A stretch of DNA of 64,000 bases, from assembly GCA_945952045.1 (NCBI GenBank), contig CAMFHE010000025.1, forward strand, positions 1-64,000, read 5' to 3'. The DNA is from an uncultured Rhizobium sp. (GTDB lineage Bacteria; Pseudomonadota; Alphaproteobacteria; Rhizobiales; Rhizobiaceae). Made by a program: the position numbers and the translations under genes. The notes under the pieces were generated by a model. It was not told the origin of the DNA and did not search any database. It worked only from the letters and a program-made list of their open reading frames with translations. Below, one piece after another: positions 17,961 to 26,970 of the stretch (position 1 is its first letter; each line of letters starts with the position of its first letter).

Positions 17961-20423
17961 TCAGAACTTGTAGCTCAGCGAAAGGGATGCGTTCAGAGGA
18001 TCGCCCCAGACATTGCTATAGATGTTCGTGCTGGAATAGTACTTCTTGTCGAAGAGGTTGCGGACGTTGAGCTTGGCGCTCACATTGTCACTGAAGTCGT
18101 ACTTGGCCATCAGGTCGACCACCCAGAAGGCATCCTGCCGCGTGGTGACGCCATCGGGGAAGGATCCGTTTTTCTGGGTAAAGCTGCTCGCGCTTTCGAA
18201 GCGGGCGCCGGCGCCGATGGTCAGCTTGTCCCATTCGCCCGGCAGGCGGTAGGAGGTGAAGAGCTTCAGCGTGTTCTGCGGAATGCCGACGCTCATGTTG
18301 AAGCCGGGCGGCAGATCGGTGCTGGTATGGGTGAAGCTCGCCTGCATCTGCCAGTCGGGCAGGATTTCGCCGGACAGTTCCAGCTCGATGCCACGGATGA
18401 CGGCGCCATTCGCCGCCACATAGGCATCGTCGCCGGTGGGCGTGAGATTGCCGTCGCTGACGGCGAAATTGTCCTGTTTCGTGTGGAACAGGGCGACGCT
18501 TGCGTTCAGTCGCTCGTCGAAGAAGGCCGCCTTGACGCCGACTTCATAGGTGTCGCCGGTGACGGGTGCCAAAGTGTGGCCGGTGACATCCATGACCGAC
18601 TGCGGCAGGAAGATGCTCGTATAGCTCGCATAGGCCGAGAGGTTGTCGGTCAGGTCATAGACCACGCCGGCATAGGGAACCCAGACGCCATTTTCCTTGA
18701 TGGAGTCGGGATAGGGTCCCCAGGCGATGTAGTCGTAGGTCGAATCCTGGTCGTACCAGGTGAAGCGCGACCCCAGGATCACCGAAAGATCGTCCGTCGG
18801 CTTGAGGCGCGCCGCGCCATAGGCCGAATACTGGGTCAGGGTGTAATCGCGGACGCCCGTCGTTTTCCAGTCCGGCTCGGCAAAAGCGCCGGTCCAGTTG
18901 AAGATGTTCGGAATCTTCGCGTCGAAGCCGGGGACGGTCCAGAGCGGGTACATGTCATAGTCCGCGCGGGTGCGGGACGCATTCACACCGAAAACGAGAT
19001 CGTGCTCGCGGCCAAGCATTTCCACGGGGCCGCTGATCTTGGCATCCAGGCTCGCCTGCTTGGTGACGATCGGCCACTTGGCAACCCAAAGGCTCGATCC
19101 CGCACCCGTGTCCTTGTCTGCATAGCCATTGCGGCTGAACCAGCCATAGGTACGATCATTGTCCTCATAGGTGTAGGACGCCGTGGCATTGAACTTCCAG
19201 TCGTTCTCGAACTCGTGATCGAACGAGACGAAGCCGTTGTAGCGGGTGCGGTCCTGGCGGCTCCAGTCCGTCGCCGAATTGAACGAACGGTCGAACACGG
19301 CCGGCGTACCGTCGACGAAATAGGACGGCGCGCCGAAATAGCCGCAAGCCCGGCATTCCTTGTTCTGATATTCGCCGCCGACCGTCAGCATCGAGCTGTC
19401 GCCGATATCCGCTTCCACGATCCCGTAAAGCGCCTGCGACTTCTGCGTCAACCGGTCGATGTAGGACTCGCCGTCCTGCAGGACGCCGACGGCGCGGCCT
19501 CTGAGGCCGCCGTCCTGCGAGAGCGGTCCGCCGACATCGAAGCTGCCGCGATGGGTGTTCCACGACCCGACAGTTCCTTCGACGGAAGCCTGGAACTTGT
19601 CAGTTGGGCGCTTGCGCACCAGGTCGATGGTCGCGGACGGGCTTCCCGCACCGTTCAACAGGCCGGAAGCGCCGCGAACGATTTCAATTCGGTCATAGAT
19701 TTCGGTGTCCAGACTCAGCGAATTGAGATTTTTGCTGACATTGACGCCATCGACCTGAAAATTCTCGATCTCGAGGCCGCGCGCGAACAGGCCCTTGTCG
19801 TTGTCGTCGGCAATGCCTTTCTTCTTGAAGATGACGCCGGGGCTGTTGGCCACGACTTCCTCGACATTGCTAAGGTTCTGGTCCTCGATCCGCTGGCGCG
19901 AGACGACGGATACCGATTGCGGCGTTTCACGGATGGACAGCGCAAGGCCCGTCGCCGTCGACATCGACCGTGTGGTATACGAACCGGTGTTCTCCGTCAT
20001 GACACCGGCTCCCGCGACCACAATGGTTTCGAGAGCGGTGGCGCCAGCGGCATTGCCAGCATCCGTATTGGCCTGGCCCGGATCGAAGACGGTCACGGCA
20101 TCATCGCCGGTAAAGCTATAGGAGAGACCGCTGCCGGAGAGGATCTGCTGCAACGCGCCGGGGCGCGTGTAGGGTCCTATGGCGGCGCTGGATATCTTGC
20201 CCTTGGTCAGCGCCGCCGGATAGGCGATCTTCAGCCCGCTGGCGCGCGAGAAACTGACGAGCGCACTGCTCAGCGGCTGCGAAGGAATATTGTAGGTTCT
20301 CGGCTGGAGCCGGCCCGTCATGGCCTGTTGCGCCCATGCCTGCTGGTCAGATACCGTGTGAACCGAAGCGGCGAGCGCGACGAGCGCCGTTGCCAGCAAC
20401 CTATTTTTTCCCGAAAATCTCAC
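17961..20423 (-). CDS. TonB-dependent siderophore receptor with STN signalling domain
   Basis: An 820-residue outer-membrane receptor of the FpvA/FecA class. The signal peptide is at residues 1-32. The secretin/TonB short N-terminal domain follows at about 45-110 (LSSALVSFSRASGLKIAYPAAL), then a TonB-box-like ETIVV near 135, a plug domain with RIEIVRGASGLLNGAGSPSATIDLVRKRP, and a beta-barrel ending in LSLSYKF with the C-terminal Phe required for assembly. The STN domain normally touches a FecR-type protein, and fecR and fecI homologues lie just upstream. The start is GTG at 20423 with GGGGTTAAGA upstream. The plug sequence is typical of hydroxamate or mixed siderophore receptors; the actual ligand cannot be told. 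Confidence 0.92.
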   Translation of the reverse strand: MRFSGKNRLLATALVALAASVHTVSDQQAWAQQAMTGRLQPRTYNIPSQPLSSALVSFSRASGLKIAYPAALTKGKISSAAIGPYTRPGALQQILSGSGLSYSFTGDDAVTVFDPGQANTDAGNAAGATALETIVVAGAGVMTENTGSYTTRSMSTATGLALSIRETPQSVSVVSRQRIEDQNLSNVEEVVANSPGVIFKKKGIADDNDKGLFARGLEIENFQVDGVNVSKNLNSLSLDTEIYDRIEIVRGASGLLNGAGSPSATIDLVRKRPTDKFQASVEGTVGSWNTHRGSFDVGGPLSQDGGLRGRAVGVLQDGESYIDRLTQKSQALYGIVEADIGDSSMLTVGGEYQNKECRACGYFGAPSYFVDGTPAVFDRSFNSATDWSRQDRTRYNGFVSFDHEFENDWKFNATASYTYEDNDRTYGWFSRNGYADKDTGAGSSLWVAKWPIVTKQASLDAKISGPVEMLGREHDLVFGVNASRTRADYDMYPLWTVPGFDAKIPNIFNWTGAFAEPDWKTTGVRDYTLTQYSAYGAARLKPTDDLSVILGSRFTWYDQDSTYDYIAWGPYPDSIKENGVWVPYAGVVYDLTDNLSAYASYTSIFLPQSVMDVTGHTLAPVTGDTYEVGVKAAFFDERLNASVALFHTKQDNFAVSDGNLTPTGDDAYVAANGAVIRGIELELSGEILPDWQMQASFTHTSTDLPPGFNMSVGIPQNTLKLFTSYRLPGEWDKLTIGAGARFESASSFTQKNGSFPDGVTTRQDAFWVVDLMAKYDFSDNVSAKLNVRNLFDKKYYSSTNIYSNVWGDPLNASLSLSYKF

Positions 20424-20487
20424 TCTTAACCCCTTGACGCAAATCGACGGTGGACCCCCTTGTCAGGTCCGTCATGGGGTAAGACCG

Positions 20488-20516
20488 GAAAGATGAGAAA
20501 AACCCTCAACGTTTCC
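20488..20516 (-). promoter_or_regulatory. candidate FecI-type promoter of the receptor operon
   Basis: On the minus strand GGAAAC (20516-20511), a 17-base spacer and TCTTTC (20493-20488). This resembles the E. coli fecA promoter (GGAAAT-N17-TCCTTT). It ends 65 bases before the receptor start and after the fecR-like stop. Confidence 0.45.
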
Positions 20517-20545
20517 CGAAAAAATGTTCGACATTTTCAGTAAGT

Positions 20546-21508
20546 CTATGAAATAATTGTTAGATAATTTGAGATATGGCGTACTTTGATTGGTAGCCCG
20601 CCTTGCAGCACATCCAGCGAACCGTTGGCGTCGCGCAGATCGAGAACTGCATTGACACGGAGTTTCTTGAGTTGTCCGTCCATGATCACGATGACGCCAC
20701 GATGCCAGGCGCTCAGCGCCGATACGACTTCCTCCAGCGAACGGTTGTCGGCGACATATTGGCCGTCGCGCCATCCCGTTACCGCGGAAACGTCCGTTTT
20801 GACAGCTTGGCCGATTCGCCCCGTGCGATCGATCCGGGCGACTTCCCCTTCGCCGACATCCAGCATATCGCCTGAGAAGGTCCTGATCCGCACGCTATGC
20901 TCGGTTACGGCAAGCTCCGCGCGGGCGTCTGGCAGATCGCGCGCTATATCGAAGGCAGTGCCCAGGGCCTGGAAAGAGAGTTCGTCGACCATGACCTCGA
21001 ACGGACGGGCCGGGTTGGCCGCGACCTCGAAATATGCTTGGCCCGCCTTGAGGTGAACCCGCCGCAGGCGGTCGGAAAAATCGACGTCGATAGCCGAGCG
21101 GGCATTGAGCGAGACACGCGATCCGTCCGGCAGGTCGATGACCTCAAGGCTGGCTGTATCCGTGGCGTAGTCAGCCGATAGGCGATCCAGCAGGCCGGAT
21201 GACCAGAGCGCACCGCCCGCCACGCCACTGGCGCCGAGACACAGGAAGAGAGAGAGCGCGCCACGGCGCGTCAGGCCCTGCTTCGGTGCGGCAAGCACGC
21301 GTCCGCTCCTGCGGTCGAAATGCAGGTTGCCCATGGCCCTCCAGAGCCGCTCGGCTTCGTCGGCCGCCTGTCCATGCAGGGCGTTTTCGGCACGCCAGGC
21401 CGCATAGGCGGCAGCATCGACAGGCGTTGCCGCGCCTGAATTCAGGCGAACAATCCAATGCAGCGCCTCTTCGACCGGATTGGTTTGCATATTGGCATTG
21501 TCACTCAT
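20546..21508 (-). CDS. FecR-family anti-sigma/transmembrane sensor
   Basis: A 320-residue single-pass inner-membrane regulator. The N-terminal DUF4880 anti-sigma part (residues 10-55, EALHWIVRLNSG and AAYAAWRAENALHGQAADEAERLW) binds the sigma factor in the cytoplasm. One membrane helix lies at about 80-105. The FecR periplasmic domain follows (LEVIDLPDGSRVSLNARSAIDVDF) and the C-terminal part would meet the receptor STN domain. It lies between the sigma factor gene and the receptor, the classic fecIRA order. Confidence 0.92.
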   Translation of the reverse strand: MSDNANMQTNPVEEALHWIVRLNSGAATPVDAAAYAAWRAENALHGQAADEAERLWRAMGNLHFDRRSGRVLAAPKQGLTRRGALSLFLCLGASGVAGGALWSSGLLDRLSADYATDTASLEVIDLPDGSRVSLNARSAIDVDFSDRLRRVHLKAGQAYFEVAANPARPFEVMVDELSFQALGTAFDIARDLPDARAELAVTEHSVRIRTFSGDMLDVGEGEVARIDRTGRIGQAVKTDVSAVTGWRDGQYVADNRSLEEVVSALSAWHRGVIVIMDGQLKKLRVNAVLDLRDANGSLDVLQGGLPIKVRHISNYLTIIS

Positions 21509-21584
21509 CGATAAATCCAGTTTCGCTTGCCCCTCTTATGTTTAAGACGGGTTACGTCGCTGAAATCCACAATTGGCTCGCACA

Positions 21585-22100
21585 TTACAGGTCCTTATCC
21601 ATCAGAAGGAGGGATCGGCAGTGGAGCAGGGCGCGGACGATATGTTTTTCGACCATGCTGGTGGATATGCCGAGATGCGCGGCGATCTCCAGATGAGTGT
21701 AGCCCTGCAGCTTGTTCATCACGAATGCTTGCCGGCAGGACGGCGGCAAGGCGTTGAGATAAACGGCAAGTTTGGCCAGTTCGCGCTGCATTTCCATGCG
21801 CGCGGCGCCGTCATCGGCAAGATGAGCCTCGTCGAGGCTGTCGATATCCACGCGATGCTGCCATTCACGGTTCCGGCGATCGGTGAAATCGATCGCGGCA
21901 TGCCGGGTCGCGGTGAAGAGGTAGCTTTTCGGATGGTCGATCGGTGTGGTCGATCGCCGCGCCACAAGCTTCAGATAGGCATCCTGAACCACTTCCTCGC
22001 CGCAATGACGATTGCCGACCAGGCGCGTGGCGAACCGGACGGCCTCGCGGTGATAGAGCTTGAACAGCTGATAGAGCAGTGTGTTGCGGTTAATCGCCAT
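21585..22100 (-). CDS. FecI-family ECF RNA polymerase sigma factor
   Basis: A 171-residue ECF sigma factor. Region 2 is at residues 10-75 (YQLFKLYHREAVRFATRLVGN, EEVVQDAYLKLV) and region 4 at about 110-160 (LNALPPSCRQAFVMNKLQGYTHLEIAAHLGISTSMVEKHI). It should direct transcription of the receptor operon when the ferric siderophore is sensed through receptor and FecR. It is followed by fecR after 76 bases. The upstream region is AT-rich (22180-22220) and probably holds the iron-responsive promoter, but I could not identify a clear Fur, RirA or Irr site. Confidence 0.93.
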   Translation of the reverse strand: MAINRNTLLYQLFKLYHREAVRFATRLVGNRHCGEEVVQDAYLKLVARRSTTPIDHPKSYLFTATRHAAIDFTDRRNREWQHRVDIDSLDEAHLADDGAARMEMQRELAKLAVYLNALPPSCRQAFVMNKLQGYTHLEIAAHLGISTSMVEKHIVRALLHCRSLLLMDKDL

Positions 22101-22275
22101 TGTTTCCGGCAGTTCATTCTATGCTTGCCGCGCCTGAAACTCCCACCGCGGACACAGCTATACCTGTCATAACGGCTCGAAAGGAAAAAACAAGAATAAT
22201 TAAGTCAAGTTATTTTGCATAGCCTCATGCTGCGCGATTGGTCGCTCGACATGTCTCGATGTTTAGGTTCGACCG

Positions 22276-22551
22276 ATGGCGCCAATCCTCAATGTGCAGA
22301 CCGAGGCCAAGGCTGTCGCGCCGGCGGAGAAGTACGGAGCGTCAACGCGCGCCGTTCTCCAGTCCCTGAACTACGCCGAATCCGAGATCGAGCGACTGAT
22401 TGCCTCCGGCACGACCAGCGAGAGCTGGAGTGAAGAACATCTGCCGAGCCAGCAGGAAATAGCGGTTTCGGGTTCTGAGGCGGTTACCGAGGCCGCTCGC
22501 GGCCCGCCGCGACATGCGATGGCGGACCTGGAATTTCACTTTCGGACATAG
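22276..22551 (+). pseudogene. C-terminal remnant of a CaiB/BaiF-type CoA transferase
   Basis: The 91-codon open frame contains YGASTRAVLQSLNYAESEIERLIASGT, which matches the extreme C-terminus of class III (CaiB/BaiF) CoA transferases, where a G-H-T-xx-VL-xx-LG-Y-xx-xEI-xx-L-xx-G pattern ends the protein. The remaining 370 or so residues are absent; a stop lies just upstream and no ribosome-binding site precedes the ATG. It is best read as the leftover of a deleted CoA transferase. Its neighbours are acyl-CoA genes that would fit such an enzyme. Confidence 0.55.
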
Positions 22552-22741
22552 GAATTTTGTGATCTTTCGATACATTCCAATATCTTGACTGCCCTACATT
22601 TCAGTCCGCGCCGCTCTGTATTCTTTGAACGATTCGGCGCGCCCCGCGGGCGGTCTGTTTCGGGACGCTCTCCAGTTCTTTGCTCCCGATTGTTTAGTGG
22701 AGCCCGATCAAAATCGGTCGCGTCTGGCGACGTCCATTCGA
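22552..22741. other. gene-free segment after the CoA-transferase remnant
   Basis: A stretch of 190 bases between the remnant and the end of the SDR gene. No domain or repeat was recognised. It may include more decayed sequence of the lost gene. Confidence 0.4.
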
Positions 22742-23551
22742 TCAGGCCTTTACCATCCATCCGTTGTCGATCGGCACGGCGACGCCGTTGAGGAACCCCG
22801 CTTCGCGCGACGCCAGATACAGAGCGACACTCGCGACATCTTCCGGTTCGCATATTCTCAATTGAGTATCGGCGATGGCGCTGTCGTCCCAGGCAACCCC
22901 CAGCGTCTTGAACGCGTCGATCTCCCGCAGGCCGTGGGGAGTCCGAACGAAAGCCGGGCAGATGGCATTGCACCGCACGCCCCGATCGCGATATTCGATC
23001 GCTATGTTGAGCGTCAGCGCCTGAACCGCGGCCTTCGTCATCCCGTAGATCGATTCCAGCGGAAAGCCGCGCGCCGCAGCCACCGAAGACATCATCACGA
23101 TCGAACCGCCGCCATTTTCGATCATCTGAGGAATGACGCGGCGCGTCACCATGAAAGCCGACCGCACGTTGACGCTTACAAGGTGATCGAATTCGGCCTC
23201 AGTCGTTTCGGTATAGCCTTTCACAAGCATTGTGCCGGCATTGTTGAACAGCAGGTTGGCGGCACCAAACCGGTCCTGAATGGCAGAAAGGGCAAGACTG
23301 AGTTCGTCCGGATCCGTAAGGTCTGCTTTAAATGCCTCAGCAATGTTTCCGGCTGCTTTTATCGCTTGCGCAGCCTCATCTGCCGCGACGGCGTTGATGT
23401 CGACAATTGCGACCGACGCCCCCTCTGCCGCGAGTCTCATCGCCTGAGCCCTGCCCATTCCGCTTGCGCCGCCAGTCACTATGGCGACTTGGCCCTCGAA
23501 CCGGGCTGGGATGTGCGCAATTCTCGTCTCTGCCAAATTAGTCTGCCGCAT
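22742..23551 (-). CDS. short-chain dehydrogenase/reductase
   Basis: A 269-residue classical SDR. Cofactor motif TGGASGMGRA with an acidic residue after strand 2 (VDINA) predicts NAD. NNAG, Ser in MMSSVAA and YGMTK complete the active site. The C-terminal block RICEPEDVASVALYLASREAGFLNG is shared with the SDR at 45364-46128, so the two are paralogues. A GGGGAGA ribosome-binding site precedes the ATG. It lies downstream of BKACE and the hydroxybutyrate-dehydrogenase-like gene on the same strand. The substrate is unknown; a hydroxy acid or alcohol of the same pathway is likely. Confidence 0.82.
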   Translation of the reverse strand: MRQTNLAETRIAHIPARFEGQVAIVTGGASGMGRAQAMRLAAEGASVAIVDINAVAADEAAQAIKAAGNIAEAFKADLTDPDELSLALSAIQDRFGAANLLFNNAGTMLVKGYTETTEAEFDHLVSVNVRSAFMVTRRVIPQMIENGGGSIVMMSSVAAARGFPLESIYGMTKAAVQALTLNIAIEYRDRGVRCNAICPAFVRTPHGLREIDAFKTLGVAWDDSAIADTQLRICEPEDVASVALYLASREAGFLNGVAVPIDNGWMVKA

Positions 23552-23861
23552 GATGTCTCCCCTCGTCGATATAACAATAAAAAACCATAAAGGTATGTCA
23601 AGTGATCCTTTCTGATTGATCGCAAGATTCTCGAAGAAGATAAGATAATCAGCATTTTTTAGATAAATTTACACTTCCATCTCGGGGAAAAAGAAATGAA
23701 AAATGGATTTAAAATAATACCTTTTATGTCCAGGCACGAGTAACGACAGTCCGCTTGCGACCTCCTTCACCGCAGTGGCCGCCGGCGTTCCAAGATGGGC
23801 TGGCGAAATCAACGTGATCGAACCTGGCCTGGCGCACCAGCGGCAGGCCATGTGGGGTCCG
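23552..23861. other. AT-rich gene-free spacer
   Basis: A stretch of 310 bases between two SDR genes. The part 23560-23725 is clearly richer in A and T than its surroundings. The GC-rich part 23730-23860 has no recognisable product in any frame. It presumably contains the promoter of the 22742-23551 gene. Confidence 0.45.
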
Positions 23862-24665
23862 TTAGACGGTGAGGCTGCCACCGTCGACAGGTAGTGCAAT
23901 ACCGGTGATCGATCTCGCCAAATCACTGGAAAGAAAAAGCACCGCGGCACCAACCTCGGCTGGATCTACAAACCGGCGAGTGGGCATGTCGGTCAGGAAT
24001 TCTATTTCAGCCGTTTCCTGAAAAGACTTGCCGAGTGTTGCAGCCTTCGCTTCGACCTGCTGTGCGACGAGGGGTGTCAAAACCCATGCCGGACAGATCG
24101 CATTGCATGTGATGCCGAACCGGGCGCCTTCGAGAGCGATTTCGCGCGTCAGCCCGAGCACGCCATGTTTCGAGGCGACATAGGCGGCCTTCCTCGGTTC
24201 GGCGGCAAGTGCCAGTGTGGAGGCCGTATTGATGATGCGTCCCCATCGGCGGCTTTTCATCTGCGGCCATACGGCTTTGATGGTGCGGAAACCAGCCGTG
24301 AGATTGACGGCAATGAGGCGATCCCACTCCGCATCCGGGAAAGCCTCGATGTCGGCCACATGCTGGACACCGGCATTGTTCACCAGGATGTCGATTTTTC
24401 CGAAGGCCGCGGTAACGTCATCGACGAGCAAAGAGGCTTGCAGCATATCGGCAAGATCATGAGAGAAATGCAGGACCTTCCGTCCGGTTTCGTGACCGAT
24501 CTCATCGACAAGACGCCTGATTTCCTCGGCTCTGCCAAAGCCATGCAATGCTACATCTGCCCCGTTCTTTGCGAGCAGGCGGGCTGTTTCCAATCCTATT
24601 CCACTCGTGGAACCGGTGATCAGTGCGACCTTGCCATTCAGATTGACGGAAATATTCTCTGTCAT
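23862..24665 (-). CDS. 3-hydroxybutyrate dehydrogenase-like SDR
   Basis: A 267-residue SDR related to D-3-hydroxybutyrate dehydrogenase, which interconverts 3-hydroxybutyrate and acetoacetate. It shows TGSTSGIG, NNAGVQHV, the active site with YVASKHG, and CNAICPAWVLTPLVAQQVE followed by a long substrate lid, all typical for this subfamily. It lies just downstream of BKACE, whose reaction releases acetoacetate when acetyl-CoA is the acceptor, so the two steps fit. The usual QxxG substrate pattern seems changed, so a related beta-hydroxy acid is possible. The start at 24665 has a weak ribosome-binding site. Confidence 0.75.
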   Translation of the reverse strand: MTENISVNLNGKVALITGSTSGIGLETARLLAKNGADVALHGFGRAEEIRRLVDEIGHETGRKVLHFSHDLADMLQASLLVDDVTAAFGKIDILVNNAGVQHVADIEAFPDAEWDRLIAVNLTAGFRTIKAVWPQMKSRRWGRIINTASTLALAAEPRKAAYVASKHGVLGLTREIALEGARFGITCNAICPAWVLTPLVAQQVEAKAATLGKSFQETAEIEFLTDMPTRRFVDPAEVGAAVLFLSSDLARSITGIALPVDGGSLTV

Positions 24666-24791
24666 CGCTTTTGGACCCTGATGATTGGCATATTTTCTTC
24701 GGATCGCTGGAACAACGCATACCCCGTCGGTGCCGCGCGAAGCCCGGGGGTGTTTTTTCTTTTTACGCGGCGTCCATGCGCATGTAGCTGA

Positions 24792-25691
24792 TCAACGCTC
24801 CGGCGGACGCTGCGAGCCATGGAGATTGAGCCGCTCACGGGTCTCGCCGGAGGAGAGGATCTTTGCGCCCATCGCCTCGACGATCTGTCGCGCCCGGGCG
24901 ACGAGCTGGGCGTTTGTCGCAAGCACGCCTCGTTCCAAATACAGATTGTCTTCAAGGCCGACACGGACGTTGCCACCCATCAAGACGGCCTGAGCCGCCA
25001 TCGGCAATTGCTGGGCTCCCAGACCAAAGCCCGCCCAGATGGCATTTGCGGGCAGCGCATTGCGCATCGCCATCATCGCATCGGGCGTGGCGGGCGCTCC
25101 ATACTTGATGCCCAGGCAAAGCTGGAAAATCGGTGGCTGCCTGATCAGGCCTTCCTTGATAAGCTGCTTTGCCAACTCGATGTGTCCGAGCTCGAATACC
25201 TCGATTTCCGGGACGACGCCATTCGCCTGATAGCTCGCGCACATCGCCCTCAACCAGCTCGGCGTCGTCGCGTAGAGGGCTTCGTCGAAGTTCACAGAGC
25301 CCGTATCCAGGCTGGCAATCTCAGGCTTTAGCGCAATGATGTGCTCCATGCGCTGCGCCGGACCGACGAAATCCATGTCCGGTGCCGTGGGGAATGGCGC
25401 CTCGGCCGAGCCGAAGAGGATCTCGCCGCCCATGCCGCCGGTGAGGTTGATGATCACCTCCTTGTTGCGTTCACGGATAATCGTCACCAGCTCGCGGTAG
25501 AGGCCGAGATCGCGGCTCCCAAGTCCAGTCTTCGGATCGCGGACGTGCAGGTGGACAATCGCCGCGCCGGCGTCGTGTGCCTCCAGCGCGCTGTCGGCGA
25601 TTTCCTGCGGGGTGACCGGCACATGCGGGCTCTTTGCCGCAAAGTCGCCACCGCCGGTGACGGCGCAGGTAATGAAGGGTTCGCGGTTCAT
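24792..25691 (-). CDS. beta-keto acid cleavage enzyme (BKACE, DUF849)
   Basis: A 299-residue TIM-barrel enzyme of the BKACE family. These condense a beta-keto acid with acetyl-CoA and split it to acetoacetate and a new acyl-CoA. The zinc site HLHVRDPKTG, the NLTGG turn, SLDTGSVNF and the C-terminal GLEDNLYLERG are all present. The ATG at 25691 with GGAGAC upstream gives MNREPFITCAVTGGGD, the usual start; the frame extends 34 residues further without support. In carnitine catabolism the BKACE member cleaves 3-dehydrocarnitine to betainyl-CoA; a carnitine-dehydrogenase-like gene and a thioesterase lie in the divergent operon. The substrate is therefore inferred. Confidence 0.88.
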   Translation of the reverse strand: MNREPFITCAVTGGGDFAAKSPHVPVTPQEIADSALEAHDAGAAIVHLHVRDPKTGLGSRDLGLYRELVTIIRERNKEVIINLTGGMGGEILFGSAEAPFPTAPDMDFVGPAQRMEHIIALKPEIASLDTGSVNFDEALYATTPSWLRAMCASYQANGVVPEIEVFELGHIELAKQLIKEGLIRQPPIFQLCLGIKYGAPATPDAMMAMRNALPANAIWAGFGLGAQQLPMAAQAVLMGGNVRVGLEDNLYLERGVLATNAQLVARARQIVEAMGAKILSSGETRERLNLHGSQRPPER

Positions 25692-25959
25692 AGAAGTCTC
25701 CGTTCGTGCAGGCAGCATGCGTCCATGCGAGACGCGGTCGTCGCGTATCGGGCAAGTTGGCTGTGGTTGGCGCCTTGAAATCTTGGCGGTCAATCTGCGC
25801 CTGTCCGACGCAAGCGGACAAGTGAATGGTGTTCCGGATACGTGAATAATAGAGACGAAAAACCAGTGCCGGAGGACCGCATTTCAATGCGGCCGGCGGT
25901 GGACTGCGAGGCGTTGGGGCTATGCTGCGTTACGATTTCATGCGCGTTGCGCAGCGAGC

Positions 25960-26874
25960 CTATCGCCTGGGAACGCCGAGCTTGATCGTTCCAGGCAGGG
26001 ATTGCATCCACTGTGCAAAAATCAGCGCGCTGCGCGATACCGGCCGCGATGTCGGGGTCAGCAGCAGGTAGGACTTGTCCTCTTGAATCCCGATGTTGGA
26101 GAGAGCGACAAGTGTCTTTGCCCGCAGCTGCGACAGCACAACGCCGCGGGGCAACAACGCAACCCCTTCGCCTGCAAGACAGGCCGCAAGCGTTAGATTG
26201 CCATCGGGATATATTGGGCCTGCTTCGGCAAGCGACATGTCGAAATCATACTCTGTCGATGCTTTTCGCAGCCACATCCGCCAGAAATCTTTTGCCTCGT
26301 CATGCAGCAGCGTCAATTTGGTGAGGTCGCTCAGGTTCTTGTAGTCAATGCGCTCGAGATACTCTGGAGACGCCACGGGTATCGTGACCCCTTCGAGCAA
26401 TGGCATCGCCACGAAATCTGGAAACTCGCCGGGATTTCCGTGCTGAACAGCGACATCGACGATGGAAGGATCGATTGTGTTCGTCGCCCGCCAATATTGC
26501 ACGGCCACCTGTACCTCGGGATGCTTCCCCCAGAAGTCATGCATCTGCGGCATCAGCCAGGAGACCGCAAACATCGGCAGGCACGATACGCGGACCAAAG
26601 GTGAGGCTTCGCGTTGGCGCAGAAGCTCCGTCTCGCCATTGATCATTTCAAACGCTTCGCAAACTTTGATCTTGTACCGCTCGCCGGCCTCGGTCAGGCG
26701 GATGCCGCGGCCATTGCGTTCGACCAGCGACAAGCCAAGCCATTCTTCAAGCTTGCGGATCTGGTGGCTCACTGCCGAGTGGGAGACGCAAAGCTCGTCA
26801 GCGGCCCGCGTCACGCTTCGCATGCGTGCGACAGCTTCAAAAGATCGGAGCGACTGCAATGGGGGGAGCTTCAT
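25960..26874 (-). CDS. LysR-family regulator (GcvA-like)
   Basis: A 304-residue LysR-type regulator. The winged helix is at residues 5-65 (LQSLRSFEAVARMRSVTRAADELCVSHSAVSHQIRKLEEWLG), followed by the effector-binding fold (VRVSCLPMFAVSWLMPQM). The GcvA-like N-terminus supports the ATG at 26874; two further in-frame ATGs lie upstream (26892 and 26922) and none has a strong ribosome-binding site. It is divergent from the acyl-CoA dehydrogenase operon and upstream of, and codirectional with, BKACE. It is thus well placed to control both arms of the pathway. Confidence 0.88.
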   Translation of the reverse strand: MKLPPLQSLRSFEAVARMRSVTRAADELCVSHSAVSHQIRKLEEWLGLSLVERNGRGIRLTEAGERYKIKVCEAFEMINGETELLRQREASPLVRVSCLPMFAVSWLMPQMHDFWGKHPEVQVAVQYWRATNTIDPSIVDVAVQHGNPGEFPDFVAMPLLEGVTIPVASPEYLERIDYKNLSDLTKLTLLHDEAKDFWRMWLRKASTEYDFDMSLAEAGPIYPDGNLTLAACLAGEGVALLPRGVVLSQLRAKTLVALSNIGIQEDKSYLLLTPTSRPVSRSALIFAQWMQSLPGTIKLGVPRR

Positions 26875-26970
26875 GGGCGATATGTCTATCATATTCACAT
26901 ATCGATGCACAATACGAAACAATCGTCTTCCATTCGCGCTGCTATTGATGGGCGGGTGGAGGACTTTTCA

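Noticed and set aside
17913..20429. 838-codon open frame on the plus strand
   Set aside because: It lies opposite the TonB receptor. Its sequence is low-complexity, rich in Arg, Gly and His, and has no domain; the receptor on the minus strand is unmistakable.
22180..22220. AT-rich segment before the FecI-type gene as a Fur, RirA or Irr box
   Set aside because: I could not match a consensus with enough identity; it was left only as the probable promoter region.
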